Positions 1 to 14,400 of a stretch of 64,000 nt of DNA are shown piece after piece. The position numbers and the translations under genes were made by a program. Source of the stretch: Theristus sp. LFF4_11 (taxonomy: Eukaryota; Nematoda; Chromadorea; Monhysterida; Xyalidae); contig JASANC010000573.1 of NCBI GenBank assembly GCA_030248135.1, forward strand, positions 119,348 through 183,347, in the 5' to 3' direction. Within the stretch, counting starts at the first letter, position 1; every line of letters begins with the position of its first letter. The notes beneath the pieces were generated by a model, which worked only from the letters and a program-made list of their open reading frames with translations, had not been told where the DNA came from and ran no database searches.

Positions 1-1917
1 CGGAAAATTTAAAAAAAAAACGAAAAAAATTTCGAAAAATTTAAAAAAATAAAAAAGGCTCATTTTTTACTTAAAAAAATAAAAAAAAATTTTTTGAGCT
101 TACATCTCTAATCCAAACCCAGGTCGTGGTTCACGGTTCTCGTTCCAAACATAGTTGTTCTAGGGGGGGGCTGGGGGGGGGCCGGCCCCCCCCCCAAAAA
201 AATTTCGAATCTATCTCTATCAAACAGGTTTTTTCGGCCCAGCTATTATCTATCTAAAAAAAATTTCTCAGCCAGCTAAAAATTTTTGTCTTCGAAGACA
301 TAAAATAAGTCAATTTTTCACCAAAATTGACTACTTTTGCCCATAATTCTTTAAAATTTCGCTAATTTTAGGTAAAATACGCGTTTATACTTGATTTTTA
401 GTGTATTTTTAGCATTATTTTGCTGTTTTTATAGCTTTTTAGCGTTTTTTAGCTATCTATCTATCAAATTTCAATATTTTGACCGGCCCCCCCCCAAAGT
501 CACATGCCCCCCCCGCGCCCCCCCCCCCAATATTTTCCAGCTATCTATCTATCTAGAAAATTTGCACTAGCTATCTACCCCCCCCCCCCCCCCCCACCAA
601 CCCCTCGGCTCTGGAACAACTATGGTTCCAAATGATAGTACTTTCTTGAATACTTCAGATAGGAACGCACTGGTTCACGTTGTTGTTGATGGGCAACACC
701 GCGCTTCCTCAAGACGACAAATCGGCAACAATCAAGAATGGACAGACAAATAGGTTTCCTCCAATTTGAAGGGCAAAACCAAAGTAATTTACTGTTTTTT
801 AGTTCATTAACGAGCTCATGAAACCAATTGCAAAAGCGTTTATCGGTGTCGGGCTGGACTAGGGTTTGAAATTTTTTTAAACTTTAAAAAAAATCTTTTT
901 AAACGAATTTTGATCATCAAAATTGTACTTTCATCTGAAAATGCGTTTTTTAAGACAAAAAACTTTGTCCCAGAAGTTGTTGATAGAAGCCTAAAATCAA
1001 TCGGTAATCAATCAAACGGTCCAAATCCAAAATCGACTGCTGACTAGGGTTGTTAAAAAAAAACAAAAATCGTCATTTTTGTTTTTTTAAGCAATTTTTT
1101 TTTTAAATTTCAAAAATCAAAGTTGTGATAAATCAATTAGGGAGTTCGAAGAACCACATATGATATGCAAGCGCCTCCGGAATGACTCCCGTATGGCGGA
1201 ACTTTGGAGATTTTGTTTTGGTGACCTCAATTACCCCTTTTCCAAACCGTTATTATACCTCTTCTAGTGATTTGACCCCCAAAACGTCACTAATTGTCCC
1301 GAGCCCAAGTGAAAATACACATACCGGCTTGAAATTCGATCAATTCTGATGATGTGTCGCGACGGCAGGACACGAAACGGCAGCCAGACAACGTAACGCT
1401 TGCAAACGGAGCAGCTCGGACGCTCAAATTTAGATTGCGAGGCGAATCGTCACCTTATCTGCATCGGAAATGGTAAGCCAACCTTTGGGACGCTCAAAAA
1501 CTTCATCGCAGATGTTGTTGAAGCCTGAAATCAGTCGGTAAAACGGTCCAAAATCGACAAAGTTTTACGATGTAATAAGGTAAAGGTAACGATGTAACAA
1601 AGTAAAGGTTTTACGATGTAATATCAAAGAAAATTTTTGTTGAACTTTCAAAAAAATTGTGCCAAAATTGAGGTTTTTCAGAGCATATTAGAGGAAAATT
1701 TTTCGATTTTTTTTTTAAATCTGCATTTTTGTTTTTTTAATCACTTTTTTTAAACAAATTTTGATTTTTGTTTAACAACCCTACTGCTGACGGTTTTACA
1801 GAATGATAATGTCAAAGAAAATTTTTGTTGAACTTTCGAAAATTTGTGTCAAAAATGAGGTTTTCAGAGCTTATTAGAGGAAAAATTTTCGAATAAAAAA
1901 CCGGCTTTTTTTTGTTT
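1..1917. repeat. Low-complexity and internally repeated AT-rich DNA
   Basis: I see no gene here. The first 600 bp hold A/T homopolymers, CTAT tetranucleotide runs and long G or C runs (about 162-192, 485-533 and 579-596). From about 960 the DNA is built from degenerate repeats. A segment of about 90 bp at 1621-1710 recurs at 1807-1895, both containing AAAGAAAATTTTTGTTGAAC. A block containing CGGTCCAAA near 985-1045 recurs near 1530-1560. This looks like decayed repeat or satellite-like sequence upstream of Dishevelled. Short ORFs here have no support. Confidence 0.6.
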
Positions 1918-2160
1918 TTTTAATAATATTTGAAGAAGCACGGTCCTGGGCTGGGGGCACCAGTGGTCTTTGCCCGATTTCGGTTTCGGTGGCCTGCGGT
2001 CGCTATATCCCCGGAGGGCAGCGAATCCGAAAGTTTTTCTTTGAAAACCAGTGTAGTTATTAGAGTAGAGAGCTACACTGGCGGCAGTTTGCCATCCTCC
2101 GTGGGGGATCAAACCCGTCACCTTCTGGGTTGAAGGCGAACGTGCTAACCACCGAGCCAA
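1918..2160 (-). repeat. tRNA-derived SINE (type D)
   Basis: Read on the minus strand, the element begins with GGCTCGGTGGTTAGCACG, which resembles a tRNA 5' half with a pol III A box. About 40 nt later comes GGGTTTGATCCCCC, a B-box-like sequence. An unrelated body of about 150 nt follows and ends in an A-rich stretch. This arrangement is typical of tRNA-derived SINEs. It is not a functional tRNA, because the acceptor stem does not close. Only one copy is visible in the window. Confidence 0.6.
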
Positions 2161-2487
2161 ACTTTTTAATCACTTTTTCAAATTTTTTTGAATTTTGGTT
2201 GAACCAAACCCTACGTAATTGGCTGGAAATAAGTTGCATTCGTTGCAAATATAGAAAATGTTTGTCTTGTCGGGAAAGGCAAAGTTTTACCGGCAAAGAG
2301 CTTGCACAATTTTCACTGCGAAAAAAATTCATTTTGCAGAATATTTTGTAACGCAGCGCAGTTTCGGCCAGCGAATTGAAGCGAGGCCAACGAAACAACA
2401 ACTTGCCGCGCCGATGGCAATAATGTAACACCGACAACAACCGTGCAAAGCTGTAATAGCAAAATATTGTGGCAAAAGCTGGAAAAA

Positions 2488-5400
2488 ATGTCTGAAGAGC
2501 TTCCGGAATCGTCGGCGAAGGACGATGAAACGAAAGTGTTCTACTACATCGACGAGGAAGACACGCCGTATCTGATTAAACTGGCAGACGTGTCACGCGA
2601 TAAAGTGACACTTGGCGACTTCAAAAATGCTCTCCAACTGCCGGATCGACCGAAATACAAATACTTCTTCAAATCGCTCGATTCGGACATGGGGTGCGTT
2701 TCGAACTTCACTCGTTTCTATGATTTTGCTTTTTATTTTTGTTTGTCATTCACCAATTCGTCTGTTGCATTGTTTTTGTGACACATTTTGCGTTTGACAT
2801 GTCATTCAATCTTGACGTGAAAATTGATCGCTATTTCACAATCACCACCACACAAACACAGTGTGTGTTTTCAGAGTGGTCAAAGAAGAAATTCACGACG
2901 AGAAAGCAAAGCTGCCGTTGTGTGAGAACGGTCGCATCGTATCATGGGTTCGTTTTTTACATTTTGATTAGAATCTCAAAATGTTGTTTTAATATTTGAT
3001 GTGGTATCTCAACGAAGAATATTATGAAATCGAAACCTATCGATCAATTTCGCAAGAATTTTCTTCAAAGTTGGTTTCGGCCGAGGGCTCGTCGCATTCG
3101 GATGGCTCAAGCAACCGAAAAACGGCCGGATTAGGGAAATTGGCAGCTCCGATTCTTGAGCATCAGGCGGCATTCAACACGGCCGCTGCGCAGTTTGATC
3201 AATCAAGTGCGTTGAACTGACTGTTTGATCGTTGTTTTGTTATTCTACTAGATTGAAGATCGTGTTGGTGCAACTACAGTCGAACTCTACATCAAAGCTA
3301 CAGGCAATCAGCTGATCTGATTGACTGGTCATCAAGTGACGCATGCTTTCTGTGTAGGACAGACTCCGCCTCCACAGCAATGCCTGCACAGGAAGCACGC
3401 ATCACGTCCACGTCCACGTGATCACCAACCAGTCAGCTGATTGCCTATAATTTAGAGTTCGACTGCACGTGGGTGATTGCTGCTTTGATTGAGTCATGCC
3501 AAGGACCAGGCTAATCAATTCGATGTGTGGCCTGTGTGTAGGAGCGCGTCACAGTGGACGTTTGTGCGCTCGGGGGACCGGGAAGTGTGTAGGCACGGAA
3601 TGACAGAAAATATTCTATGGTCGCCCACTTGACAGCGTTTTCTGTTGTTGTTGTTGTTGTTGTGATTTTTAGGCGATGTTGTTAGCCAGGGCTAACCCAG
3701 AGAAGCGTACAGAACGCCATTGAGTAGGGCGCCCATCGAGTTTTCTCTGTCATTAAGTGCCCATACACCACTCGGCGGGGCTCGATCCCCCGAGCGCACA
3801 GACTGTAGTCTAACGCACTACCACCAGGCCACAAGGGTGACAACTTTTCTGTTTGGTTTTCTGGTTTAGCCGTGATTAAAAACATCGCCCAACCTAATTC
3901 TCTGTTCGTTCGGTTGTTGCACTTTGCTGCTGGAAATAATCATTCGGAAGGCTCTCTTCTGCATGATTGACGAGGATCCGTAAAATTCATTCCATTTCCC
4001 AGCAAAGCTCAATGCCTCAAGCATTTCAGTGGTGACAACGGACTCCGAGTCAACGATGAGCGCGCTGCCGCAGCAAGGTCGATTTTTGAAGCCGGGACCA
4101 CTCGGACTTCAGCCAAACGTTGCCGCTGGCGGTGGCAAACTCGATCGGAGACTGATGCAGCCGAATCCCGGTGGAGTGATTGGTTGGTTTGCAATTTTTT
4201 GACGTTGGTTGGTGGCGATTGGTTGGTTGGTTTGCGCGTTTTTTTAGTTGAAAGAGATGCGATGTGGGGACGTCTGTGGTGGAGCGGAGAAATTGGTGAA
4301 ACTGTTGGCATTGTGGTGTTGTGTTTTTAGCTTCGTTTGAGTGGACAGGTCATTTGACAGAAAACAACGTCGGTGTTGTTTTGTTTGAATATCGGCTTTA
4401 CCGACGTGGTGCTGTGACTGTGACTAAGTTTTTACTTTCACGGTTTACTGAGGGAATGGCAAGACTGAACGGGAAGAATGGAATATGGAATTTTCCATCT
4501 CCGTCTCTAATGCAGTATTAAAAAAGATCTTGTTGGTGGAGTGGCGAGGTAGTAACTTAAAAATGGCGAAGATACGTCCAAAAGACTCTGACTTCTCTAA
4601 TCCAAGTGAACTTAAATGCCTCACTTGTCACTAAAATACTGGTTTTCAGTTTTACACCGTTATTGACGATTCTTTACTTTCCAGAATTCTTCCTGAACTT
4701 GAATTTTCCACCAATAAAACGTCGGTTAGTAAAATTGTTCTCACGTTGTGTGAATGAATGCGAAGGTGTCTTGATTGATTACGTCGGTGGAATTAGCGCG
4801 TTAGCGCTTGCAAGCTCGGAGCTCCATTTCCAATTTACTTTCGTTCCCGTGTCGCCTTACAGATGTTACGACCAACACCAGAGCACACAGATGATATTGT
4901 AATTTGAAAAATTTTCGTGCAGGAATACTATCAGCTTCACATGTGAGCTTACATGCATACAAAACGATACACGTTCATATCATGTTGTAAGTTTGCAATA
5001 CCGAGCAACCTATTTTCGCATTATTATTCAAAACTTTTCTATGATTTTCAATTATTCAATTTGTCAGCGACATTAACACTGAGCAACAAAAATACTGCAG
5101 GGCAAATGCCACACACGTCTGACGCATGCCTTGCATGCCTGCCTGTCCCTGTCTGTCCCCACCCAAGCCTGTGTTGCTTTTGCTCCCAATACAATTCCAA
5201 CCATAGTACGGCACCTTATTTATTGACGTGGCTGTCGCTCGATTGCTGTCAAACTGAATTATGAGGTATATACGCCAGTATTTATTCTGAAAGTTCAGTA
5301 GCCGCATTGCGCATGGTGTCCCCCATTGTATCTGCGCTAGATTATGAAAACAATCCCACCGTTTCGTTGTCCAGTGCCCATTCCTTAGCGGTTGATGACA

Positions 5401-8400
5401 GTCGTAATTGAGTTTACGACTTTTTCTTCGACTTCCATCTTGTTCGGTTATACCATATGCGGCTTTGTTCTGGAATAGTTCTTTGTAGGTTTTTGTGCAG
5501 ATTGATTGAACCTGATTTCATGCTTTAGTGCCGCGCTCTGTCCGGGCAGGCGGATTGAGAATGGGTTCATAAAAAAATCCCCCTGTCCCGTTTTCCGTCA
5601 ATAAAGCTGTCATACACTCGTGCGTCCATGCTTGTCTTCGCGTTTTTTTCATATTTGTCCGGAAACAGTGATTTGGTAGCTTCCGAAGACCAGAACTTTG
5701 ATAAGCCTTCTGATTTGTCAGCAAAAAACTTCTTTGCGATGTCGTTATGATTCATTTTTTTGCTTGCATCATGAAAGTTTCGACATTTTCGAGTTTAGAC
5801 ACAGTTGAACGGAAATCCGAGTAGGCTCGTTAGCAAAACCGATCCGACGAGACGATTATTCAGACTCGATAATGTTATTATCTCTCCCGGTGTTGGTTTT
5901 TTGCGCACTTGTAATCAACTTTTTTCCAAGGAAACTACGAGATTGAAACTTATTTTGTGCCAGTTTCCGAGATGCAGACTCAGGTTCCAATAGCCTGATA
6001 ACCCTGATTCACTCGCTCTGTTTGTTTTTGCTCCCCCCAAATCGAATCGAATGTGCACTTTTTTGCGCCATTTCCTCATGCATGAGTATGCGCAGTTGCA
6101 CGAACATGCCAGAACGTCAGAAACAGCGTCTAACCCCAACCAAGCCAACCCGCCATTGCTGCTCGTTCCAAATACAGAATCATAATAACTTGCACAATCG
6201 GTGAAAACGCTTTTCCATCAATAGATAGTGCCAGCCGGAGATATAACAGTTGGATTAATGGATTTTTTTTGTTTTTCGTTATGCCCCCTCTGGTCTCTCT
6301 CTCTCTCATTTCTGGTTCCCCTTTTCATGCCTAAGTGCATTCAATGGCGCTTCGGTGGTTCTTTGGTTTGCAACATGCTTTTCAGTTTGCCACTTTTCAG
6401 CGCTGAAAAGAAAATTTACTTTTTTCTCAGCATAAAAGCAAACTCCCGTTTCTTGTGTGGGATTTGTTTCGTAACACACTCACGTTTCCACGCGATGTCC
6501 AAGTGGTTTCTGGTTTATTGAATTTTCTTTTGCGTCTCTTTCAGTTTGGCGTATTTTTTGCATCAGACATATTTGGACTGAACCCAGCTGTTTCGATAAC
6601 CTCGTTTTCTTTTAAGACTCTCAACTGCATACTTTTTTGCTTGTGCACTGCAGGCAGCTCAAGCATAACTTGCTCAAAAGAATCTGCTGGCAAAAAGCAA
6701 CTTGGTGGTTTTTGCGTGTGCATTTGGACTCGCATGATTGTTGCAAGAACTGATCTTCATACGATGTAAATGAGCAAAAAATCATTACCAACGCAAGTAG
6801 TTTCTGGAAACTCGAGTGCAGACTGAAGGCTGCTTTTGACAGATGAATCTTCGATGAGTTGTGCTGCCCTGACCGTTGTGTTTCAAGTTTTCCACCGTTT
6901 GTGTAGTCATGATTTTGCATGTTATTATTGCAGCTGCACTCCCGTTTTCTGCTCCAGCTCCAGCCGCACGGCGAGTCCATGTTCCGTTGAATTTGGATTT
7001 CAGCGCTACTATTTTATATTTCATGGCGCTGCCCATTAATGTGGTAACAATTGGACGGTAAAATGATTGATCACACAGTGTCTGTTGTTTGCTCTCTCTT
7101 CGATGCATGTTAGTTGCCTTGTTCCATGATGCTTCAATCGGCTAATGAGCTTGATTGCTCTCTTTCGTTCTGATTGATTTCAGCTTTTTGCAGTTTGTTG
7201 ATTAATTTTGTTGTTTTTCGAGCGTTTTTAGCTGGATTTGCTGCTATTTCTACGCGTCAGGTTCCGAGGTTGGATCACTCAGTGTATTTAGAGATTTGCA
7301 ATCTCGGCGGAACTTTCGTGATTGACAGACATGAAGTTCCATTGAGAGTTTTTGTTGTCAAATCTTTTTCATTTTCAAACAATTTCGAAAATTATCAGCA
7401 TGTTTTATTTTCATATTTGAAGTCTCGTGCCAGTCGCTGGGTTTTTTTGCTCGCAGTTCGTTTTGGGTTCAGTAGACAACGAGCATCCATCATGGTTATC
7501 TCTTGCAGAAAACTTTCAAACGTGACCCACTTGGTCCCATGCGTTTATTCAGTCGAGTGAGTGAATAGGTTAATGTAGATAAATCAGCAGAAGCTTGTTT
7601 TGTCTCTCAGCTTGTGATTCACAGGCCCTTTTTCAAACTTTCGCAAGCTGTTGTTTCCATTTTGTTTCGTTTTTCATTTGTCTGCCGCTCGTTTTCTATA
7701 ATTGAATGATTGGATGTCGTATTGTCGTACATGTTTCGTTGTGCGTTCGTTCATCGGTTCATTGTGCCCGCACCGACTGAAAGCAAGCTCCAGTGAGCTG
7801 CATCGCACCTCGGGTGGTGACACGACGTCATCGAGCGGGGCCGGGCGCAGGAGCCATCTGTTTTGTTTGTGTCAATTCTGTCGCAACATCAGAGCGCGCG
7901 TTTGTTTGCAAACAGTCGTCGGCCACACACCACCACCCGTACGCCGAACTCCCTCCGGTGGCCTTGCATTGTTTTTTTTTGAATTATGTTCGGTTGTCGC
8001 GCGCAAAACGCGCATTTATCAGTGTACCAATATGTACTACAAATCGACACGACACAGCCCAACAAACAACCGCCGACAACACGACCCCGGTTGCCCTGCT
8101 TCGCACTCTTATGCGTAAGTTAAAGCAAACCGAAGATAATTCTTGAGAGCTAAAAGTTTTGCATTCGAAAAGTTGTTCTGCTAAGTTGTGTGTCGCTTTT
8201 GATTTCAGCGTTTGTATACAGACAGACTGAAGCCGCACATGCCGTTTAGTCTTGTCGTCTCAGTTCTTGAAATCACTTTGTTCTTGGTTAAGCTTACGCT
8301 GCAAGCTGAATGGCTCAATTTGAGTGGTTTATGTTAGTTATTGAATTAAGATGAAGAAGTTTATAATTTATCCGTGACTTGACTTGGTAAACGTGTTTCT

Positions 8401-11400
8401 GGTGGGTCATTGTGAATGGCTGTTTTTTCTGGAATGCACAGCTTTTCTGGGCAGTTTTTGGTCACCAAAAACGCGGCATTTTTAGGCGTTTTTATGTTTT
8501 TTTTTCGAGGCGCAAACATTTATAAATTACTTTTTGCAATATCTATTTGTTTTTAGCGGTGGTTTTAACAATTGAATGTTCAAAGTTAGCTTTTGTCGTC
8601 GCTCCGTTTTTATTTTTAGACACCTCCAGTGCTCCAGTAGACACACACTCCACCATCCTGGTACTTTTTTAGCCAAATGGTCTGTGCACCTCAGCAGTCT
8701 GTACTGTTTTATCCATTTTGAATATCAGGGCATGCTTATTTGAGGTGGTCGTAACTTTTTTCTGATTTTATTGTATTTCGTCACTACTGTGATTTTATTA
8801 TATTTCGTCTTCACTGCTTCTTGTTTTTCGTCTGCTCAACGCAAACTTGCCTTTCGTGCACTGTTTCCAGTCAGAATCTTTGACAATAATTTTTGTGGCT
8901 CCTGATGTGGACAATGACACGGTCATAATTTTTATTCGCACAACAGCTGCCCTCGGCTGGAAGCGACCGGCCAAACCAAAGTCGACGGTAACTGGTGACT
9001 AAACAACGAAAGCTCGTTTGCACGTTTCGTTTGTTCTTCATTTCCCCGCTTATTTTCATAGCATTTCTTTTCTTCGCTGCTCACGTTTTTCATTCTCACC
9101 TCCTGTATATTGCACATGTGTGTTTTCTTCTTGCATACAACTTTTCGGTTTGTAGTCAGGCTTTCTTTTGGTTTGTAGGCTCCGTTTATGGTTATTATTG
9201 TCGTTCAGTCTTGTTTTTATTGTCATATCGCGATTGAAACTCGCTGTGCCGTTACTGGCAGTTCTATCTCCGGTTGACTTTATGTGGTGTAGTGACCTGA
9301 GAATTGGTTTGACTTTGGTGTTTTGGAACCCACCTCATATTTTCATGGTTTTCCGTCTAGTTTTCGATGGAAAGTGCGCATTTTTACGATCATTCACCGG
9401 GCTTTACGCGAAAATACTCCATCCGAAATCTGAACTGACCCGCGGCTTTCAAGTTCAGAGAAAGAATATTTTATACTCGCGGCTTTCCGAATTACGAAAC
9501 GACCAAGTTTTTGAAATTGCAGTTTTCCACAGAATACCATTGAGTACAACTGAGCTGTGTTATACCACAATTCGACTGTGATCATTACTTCCGGTGCAAC
9601 TGCGATGCTGTGATATTCACTTGGACCGAGAAATCGGCCAAAATCAACTGAATCAAACAAACGAATCGTATTTATTTAAATTTCCGAAAGAAAAAGAAAC
9701 AGATTGCCCGTGAGAATGTCGGTTGCCTCGTACGGCTGTCCGGCGTTGTCCACAATCAGCGGCCTCTCATCGGTGTCCTCCTCCACGTCCGGTTGCATTC
9801 TGATGGACCCGACCGAGGTGTGGCGCTTCTATCGCAGTCGTAGTGCTGCCTCGCTGATGAGTTCGCTCGCCTCTAGCGGCAGCTACAGTTTGGCGGCCGC
9901 AGAAAATAACTCACGCACAAGTTTCAATGCGTCCAGAGGTAAAGCAAAACATCTTTTTGACGTGCATTGCTGTATCTGTGTCTGTAAAAGTGCCGGATTC
10001 AAGGAAAGAAGACAGATTTATTTACGCCGTAAAATCGCGCATTCAAACATCAGTCGTTCAAGTGCAACCAATCAGCGTGTGTCACACGGCGACTGCTCAA
10101 TACTAGCTGTCACTTTGATTCTGAAAATCACACACTGAAATACGAACGTCACGGAGCACAACTGACGCCTTTTGTTGCAGTTTCATTGTTTTGTGTTCAG
10201 TATGGTTGTCTGTCTGTCTGTTTGTTCAACTGATTGATGAAGTGATTCAGCTAAACATATGGCGTTTTTAGCGCGCATACTTCGGGTATCCGATTTCATT
10301 TCCAGGACAAAAAAACACTGAAGACACTGAAGAAATCTTGTGACACTGGTCTCGAAACGCAGCAGTAATTTTTCTGCGTGCATTCTTAGCAGTCATCTGT
10401 TAGAGTCGTCGTTTTTCAGACAGTCTTGTTTCTTGTTGTGTGTACACACAAGATTAGAATTGAATTGATGGCGAAAAATGATTGGCAGCATTTCAGCAAT
10501 CAGAAAAAATGATGGGGAGGGTGTAGCATTTATAGAATTTGTCCACCCCACGCAAGGTGGATGGCAGGCGACAGGGGCGGAGCGGACTCAACGTAGATTT
10601 TTTGGTGGCCTTTACACGCTGTTATGTGGTGGTGGTGCTGTTATATGCGCGTCTTGATGTGTGCGTCGCCTCCACCTTCTGTCGACATCAATTTACTGTT
10701 ATGTATTGCATTTTGCTGTTTTCTCTTGAGCGTGTGTGTGTGGTGTTGTCATATTGTTTGTTAATGCTCTCTCTCTCTCTTCTGGTATTGGGGTCTGGAA
10801 CTGAAAATGTGCGAAAAACTAACAGCACGTGCCGTGGTGCCTGGTGGCGAAGCAAAGGGCGCGAACGCAGGCGCGGTTGGGGGTGAGTGTGAGACAAGAG
10901 GGGGCCGGTTAAAATAAGCTTGGGTTCAAAATGGAGCTTTTGGAAAATGCTCGCATTTGAAGCGACACTTGGTGTTTTTTGAAACGTTGGAAAGTGGTAA
11001 AAGTTGAAATTTTTAATAATGGAAGGCAGGAAAGTTGACATCGATTTCAAACGGAGAGCTGTTGGTTGTTCAATGCTCGGCGTTTTTCAGTTGACCACAA
11101 ACGCACACTATCATGGTCATTGGCTGAACTCCAGGATAAGCCATTTTGCTGATTAGCGTGAGAAATTCGCGGTTTATAAGAATTATCGTTTTGTAACGAA
11201 CGAATAACCGATTCTGAATTAAAAACACAAAATCGGTTAATCAGGGTGGGAAATCTGGGAAAAAATGAAACCATGATTTGAGGGATTGTTCTTGATTTAA
11301 TGGGCTCAACATTTACGACTTTGACCAAAAGTATTCAGGCGTGAAATGTGGCGCCGTCATGGTTCTACACAAGAATGCGCATAATAAAAAACACCCCAAA

Positions 11401-14400
11401 GTAGAGTCAGTTGTATTTTTCCGGGCGAAGTGAAATGAGTTAATGAATGCGATTTTTAGGTTACAAATAACAATAGCAGAATGAGAAAACGACCCCAAAA
11501 GAGTCAATTAGACTGTACTGGGCTTTCTTTTTTAAGCTTCGACTGGATATTACGCAAGTGAACACTAATGGAGCAAGAGCAACAATATTATTTTTTTTAC
11601 AATTGCAACATTCCTCGCTGTGGGTGATCGTGATTTGATTTGATTTGTTTGACCCCCGGAAACCCACTTCATTGGTTTACATTTTGTCATTATTGCATCG
11701 ATGGATAAATAGATAAGATGGCCGGAGTTTTCGCTTGATCGTATCCAGAAAATTTGTATTTGAACAGTTTTTTCTTGATTGGATTGTTCTTTTATTTGTT
11801 CGTCAGCAAATAGCAGTTTTTCTATTTACATAGGCCGCCAGACTTTGTGTCGAGTTTGAATCGTCCATCATTTCATCAATCTCATTCTTAGATCCCAACA
11901 ATTCAGTAACAATATTTACATTAGTTGTTAGATCACTGTGATCTCGTGAGAACAATTTCGGTTTTTTGGCGAACTGTTGTGGAATTTAAAATTCGACGCA
12001 AACATCAGCCCCATTTGTTCATTTGAAAATGCCGACAGCAGCGGTGAACTTTCGCGGCAATTTAAACGACGACGATGAGAATGACGAGGACTTGGACTTG
12101 GCTGATCTGAATCGCAGGAGCTCGTACAAGCGCTGGTCGCAAAGTCGTTCATTGTGCGACCAGTTCTGCTATCTGTACGATTGCCAGCACGATCGGTACT
12201 ATCAGAACCTGCCGACCAGACGGGCAGAATCCGAAAATCGCCATCAGAATTTCAAACGGCGAAAATCCAGCATTGAATCATCATCGTCAGTGAGCGAGAG
12301 CGAACTCCGCCGCTCCTGCAAACTGACCGCGTCGAAATCCTCCAAGATCGTGTTGCTGAGAAGAAAGTCGAGCTCGTTGTTGAAGTCAACGTCGAAGATC
12401 AGCACGTCAACGACGACGACGACGACGACGAATACGGTGCAGTATGAGAATCGCGCGGTGATACGCTCAAAGTGTGCGGTTGCGCTTGCACCCTCGGTAG
12501 TTGCGCATGGCGACAGCACCAGTTCCGATGATGGCTATGATAGTTGCACGGTGTGGACGAGAAAGACGACGAGCCGTGTGCGAAAAGGTGTTGTTGAGAC
12601 TTGAGGCAGTGGTGTGTGTGTGTGTGCGGCATATTGGCTGGCTGTTAGAACCGGTCTGACGACCATGAGAATGAGATCATGGCAGCTGTTCGTAATGAAG
12701 CCATTTTTTATGTCACTGCCACTGATTACTCGTGTTGTGAGTTGTGATGCTAAGAAGAGGTTTAGTGAAACTCTAGAAAGTTATAAATGGTAAAAGCAAC
12801 ACAATTCGCAATCCATTTCAGCGCGCCACCAACGTCGGCTTCGTGACAACGAGTCGATTTTGACGAGCGACTCTGATGCAACGAATCGAATGTTCGAAAC
12901 GGACGACGACGATCGATCGCGGTTAGAGCCTTGCATTTGATTAATTTTTTGAAATTTTGCTCTCCGATGAAGTTCCGAATCAGTAATTGAGTTTTTGCTG
13001 AATTTCTCGTCTAATTAAAGAAAGGGTTGTTACGTGGTTAAGATGTTTATTTGGGTTGGCTGACCAGGACGACCGGCAACGATAATAATAAGAACAGACT
13101 GCACCTTGATCACAGATTATCACAAGTTATATAGCAATATAATGACATGTAAATACACAATCATACGTTGTTCCCAACTTTAAATTGAATAAAGCTGAGT
13201 TGTTGCAGCGTTTCAACATCGACCGACATCACTAGTGTCAGTCGACAATTCGTGAAACGCAAGAAGCGCAAGCACTATCGGCAGGCGGTCAGTCGGGTAA
13301 GCAGAGCGCTATTGTCCTTTTTCGTGTTTCTATTCAGCGCGTCTAATGGGTCTTCATGGTCGATGATGTCAGCAGATGCAGACTGATTTGTAAAACTGCT
13401 ATGTCAACAGCAGCTGGTCGTTTAAACAGAAATTGTGATTTCCCATGTTTTATCACCGTGCTCTCGTTCTTCACGCCGCAGGCGTCATCGGTGACCTCGA
13501 TCACCGAGTCGTCAATGTCACTGAACATCGTCACGGTCACGTTGAACATGGACACCGTGAACTTCTTGGGCATTTCCATCGTCGGCCAGAGCAATCAGCG
13601 CGGCGATGGCGGCATCTTTGTTGCCAATATCATGAAAGGTGTTTTATTAGAAAGCGATTCACAGGCTTTTACAGCGAGTTGTGAGCATGCAAGTTTCAGT
13701 TAGGTTTGCGTGCGGACTGGACTGGTTATGTGCCAATTGGCAAGGCCGAATCACTGGATTTAGCGGTGTGCCGAGCTGGCTGGTTTCGAACTTGGTTCCT
13801 TGTGCACCGGCCTGACCCGTGCCGAGTAAAACAGCACAGAACTTAAAATGGCACAGATTTTTGCGTTGAACATATTCATCAATTTCGCGAGAGCATTTTG
13901 AAAATTTGTGCAAATGTTCTTGCAGGCGGTGCCGTGGCGTTGGACGGGCGCATTGAGCCGGGCGACATGATCCTGCAAGTGAACGAAGTGTCCTTTGAGA
14001 ACATGTCCAATGATGACGCCGTGCAAGTGCTCAGAGAAGCTGTCCAGAAACCAGGGTGCGTGCTGCGTGTTCGTGTTTTTTGGTTTTTCGTGTTTTTACA
14101 GTCTTTGATCACTTTGGTCGCAATTGTGTGGACCGCTATTGCTCAGTCAATTTTGGTCCGTTTTGACCTTATGACACGCTCTTGATTGATTGATTTTCAC
14201 CCTTTTCAGTCCCATTCGTCTGGTGGTCGCCAAATGCTGGGAGCCAGCGCCTCGCGGCTATTTCACAATTCCGCGCCAAGAACCGGTGCGCAATTTCGAT
14301 TTCGCTGATTCATTTGCGTGAACGATCGTTGTCAGTTACTGTTGTTATCATCGTCATCGTTTATCATTGTCCTCATCGTTCTTATTATAAAACGCCGAGC

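Larger units (their letters stand above)
4171..12821 (+). other. Dishevelled intron 4 (8.65 kb) with alternative exons
   Basis: The donor at 4171 (CCCG/GTGGAG) and the acceptor at 12821 (CATTTCAG) are both phase 1. Apart from the two candidate first exons at 9716-9938 and 12029-12587, I see no supported gene. Several plus-strand ORFs of 60-140 codons (for example 7174-7560 and 7702-8118) have T-rich, compositionally random translations and no family motifs. TG-rich microsatellite patches occur, for example near 10725. Confidence 0.55.

Noticed and set aside
3682..3885. 67-codon minus-strand ORF
   Set aside because: It is read-through of the inserted SINE, and the same peptide pattern appears in other SINE copies.
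7174..8146. ORFs of 117-138 codons in Dishevelled intron 4
   Set aside because: Translations are low-complexity or Phe/Val/Leu-skewed with no domain. Splice sites and phases do not fit Dishevelled.
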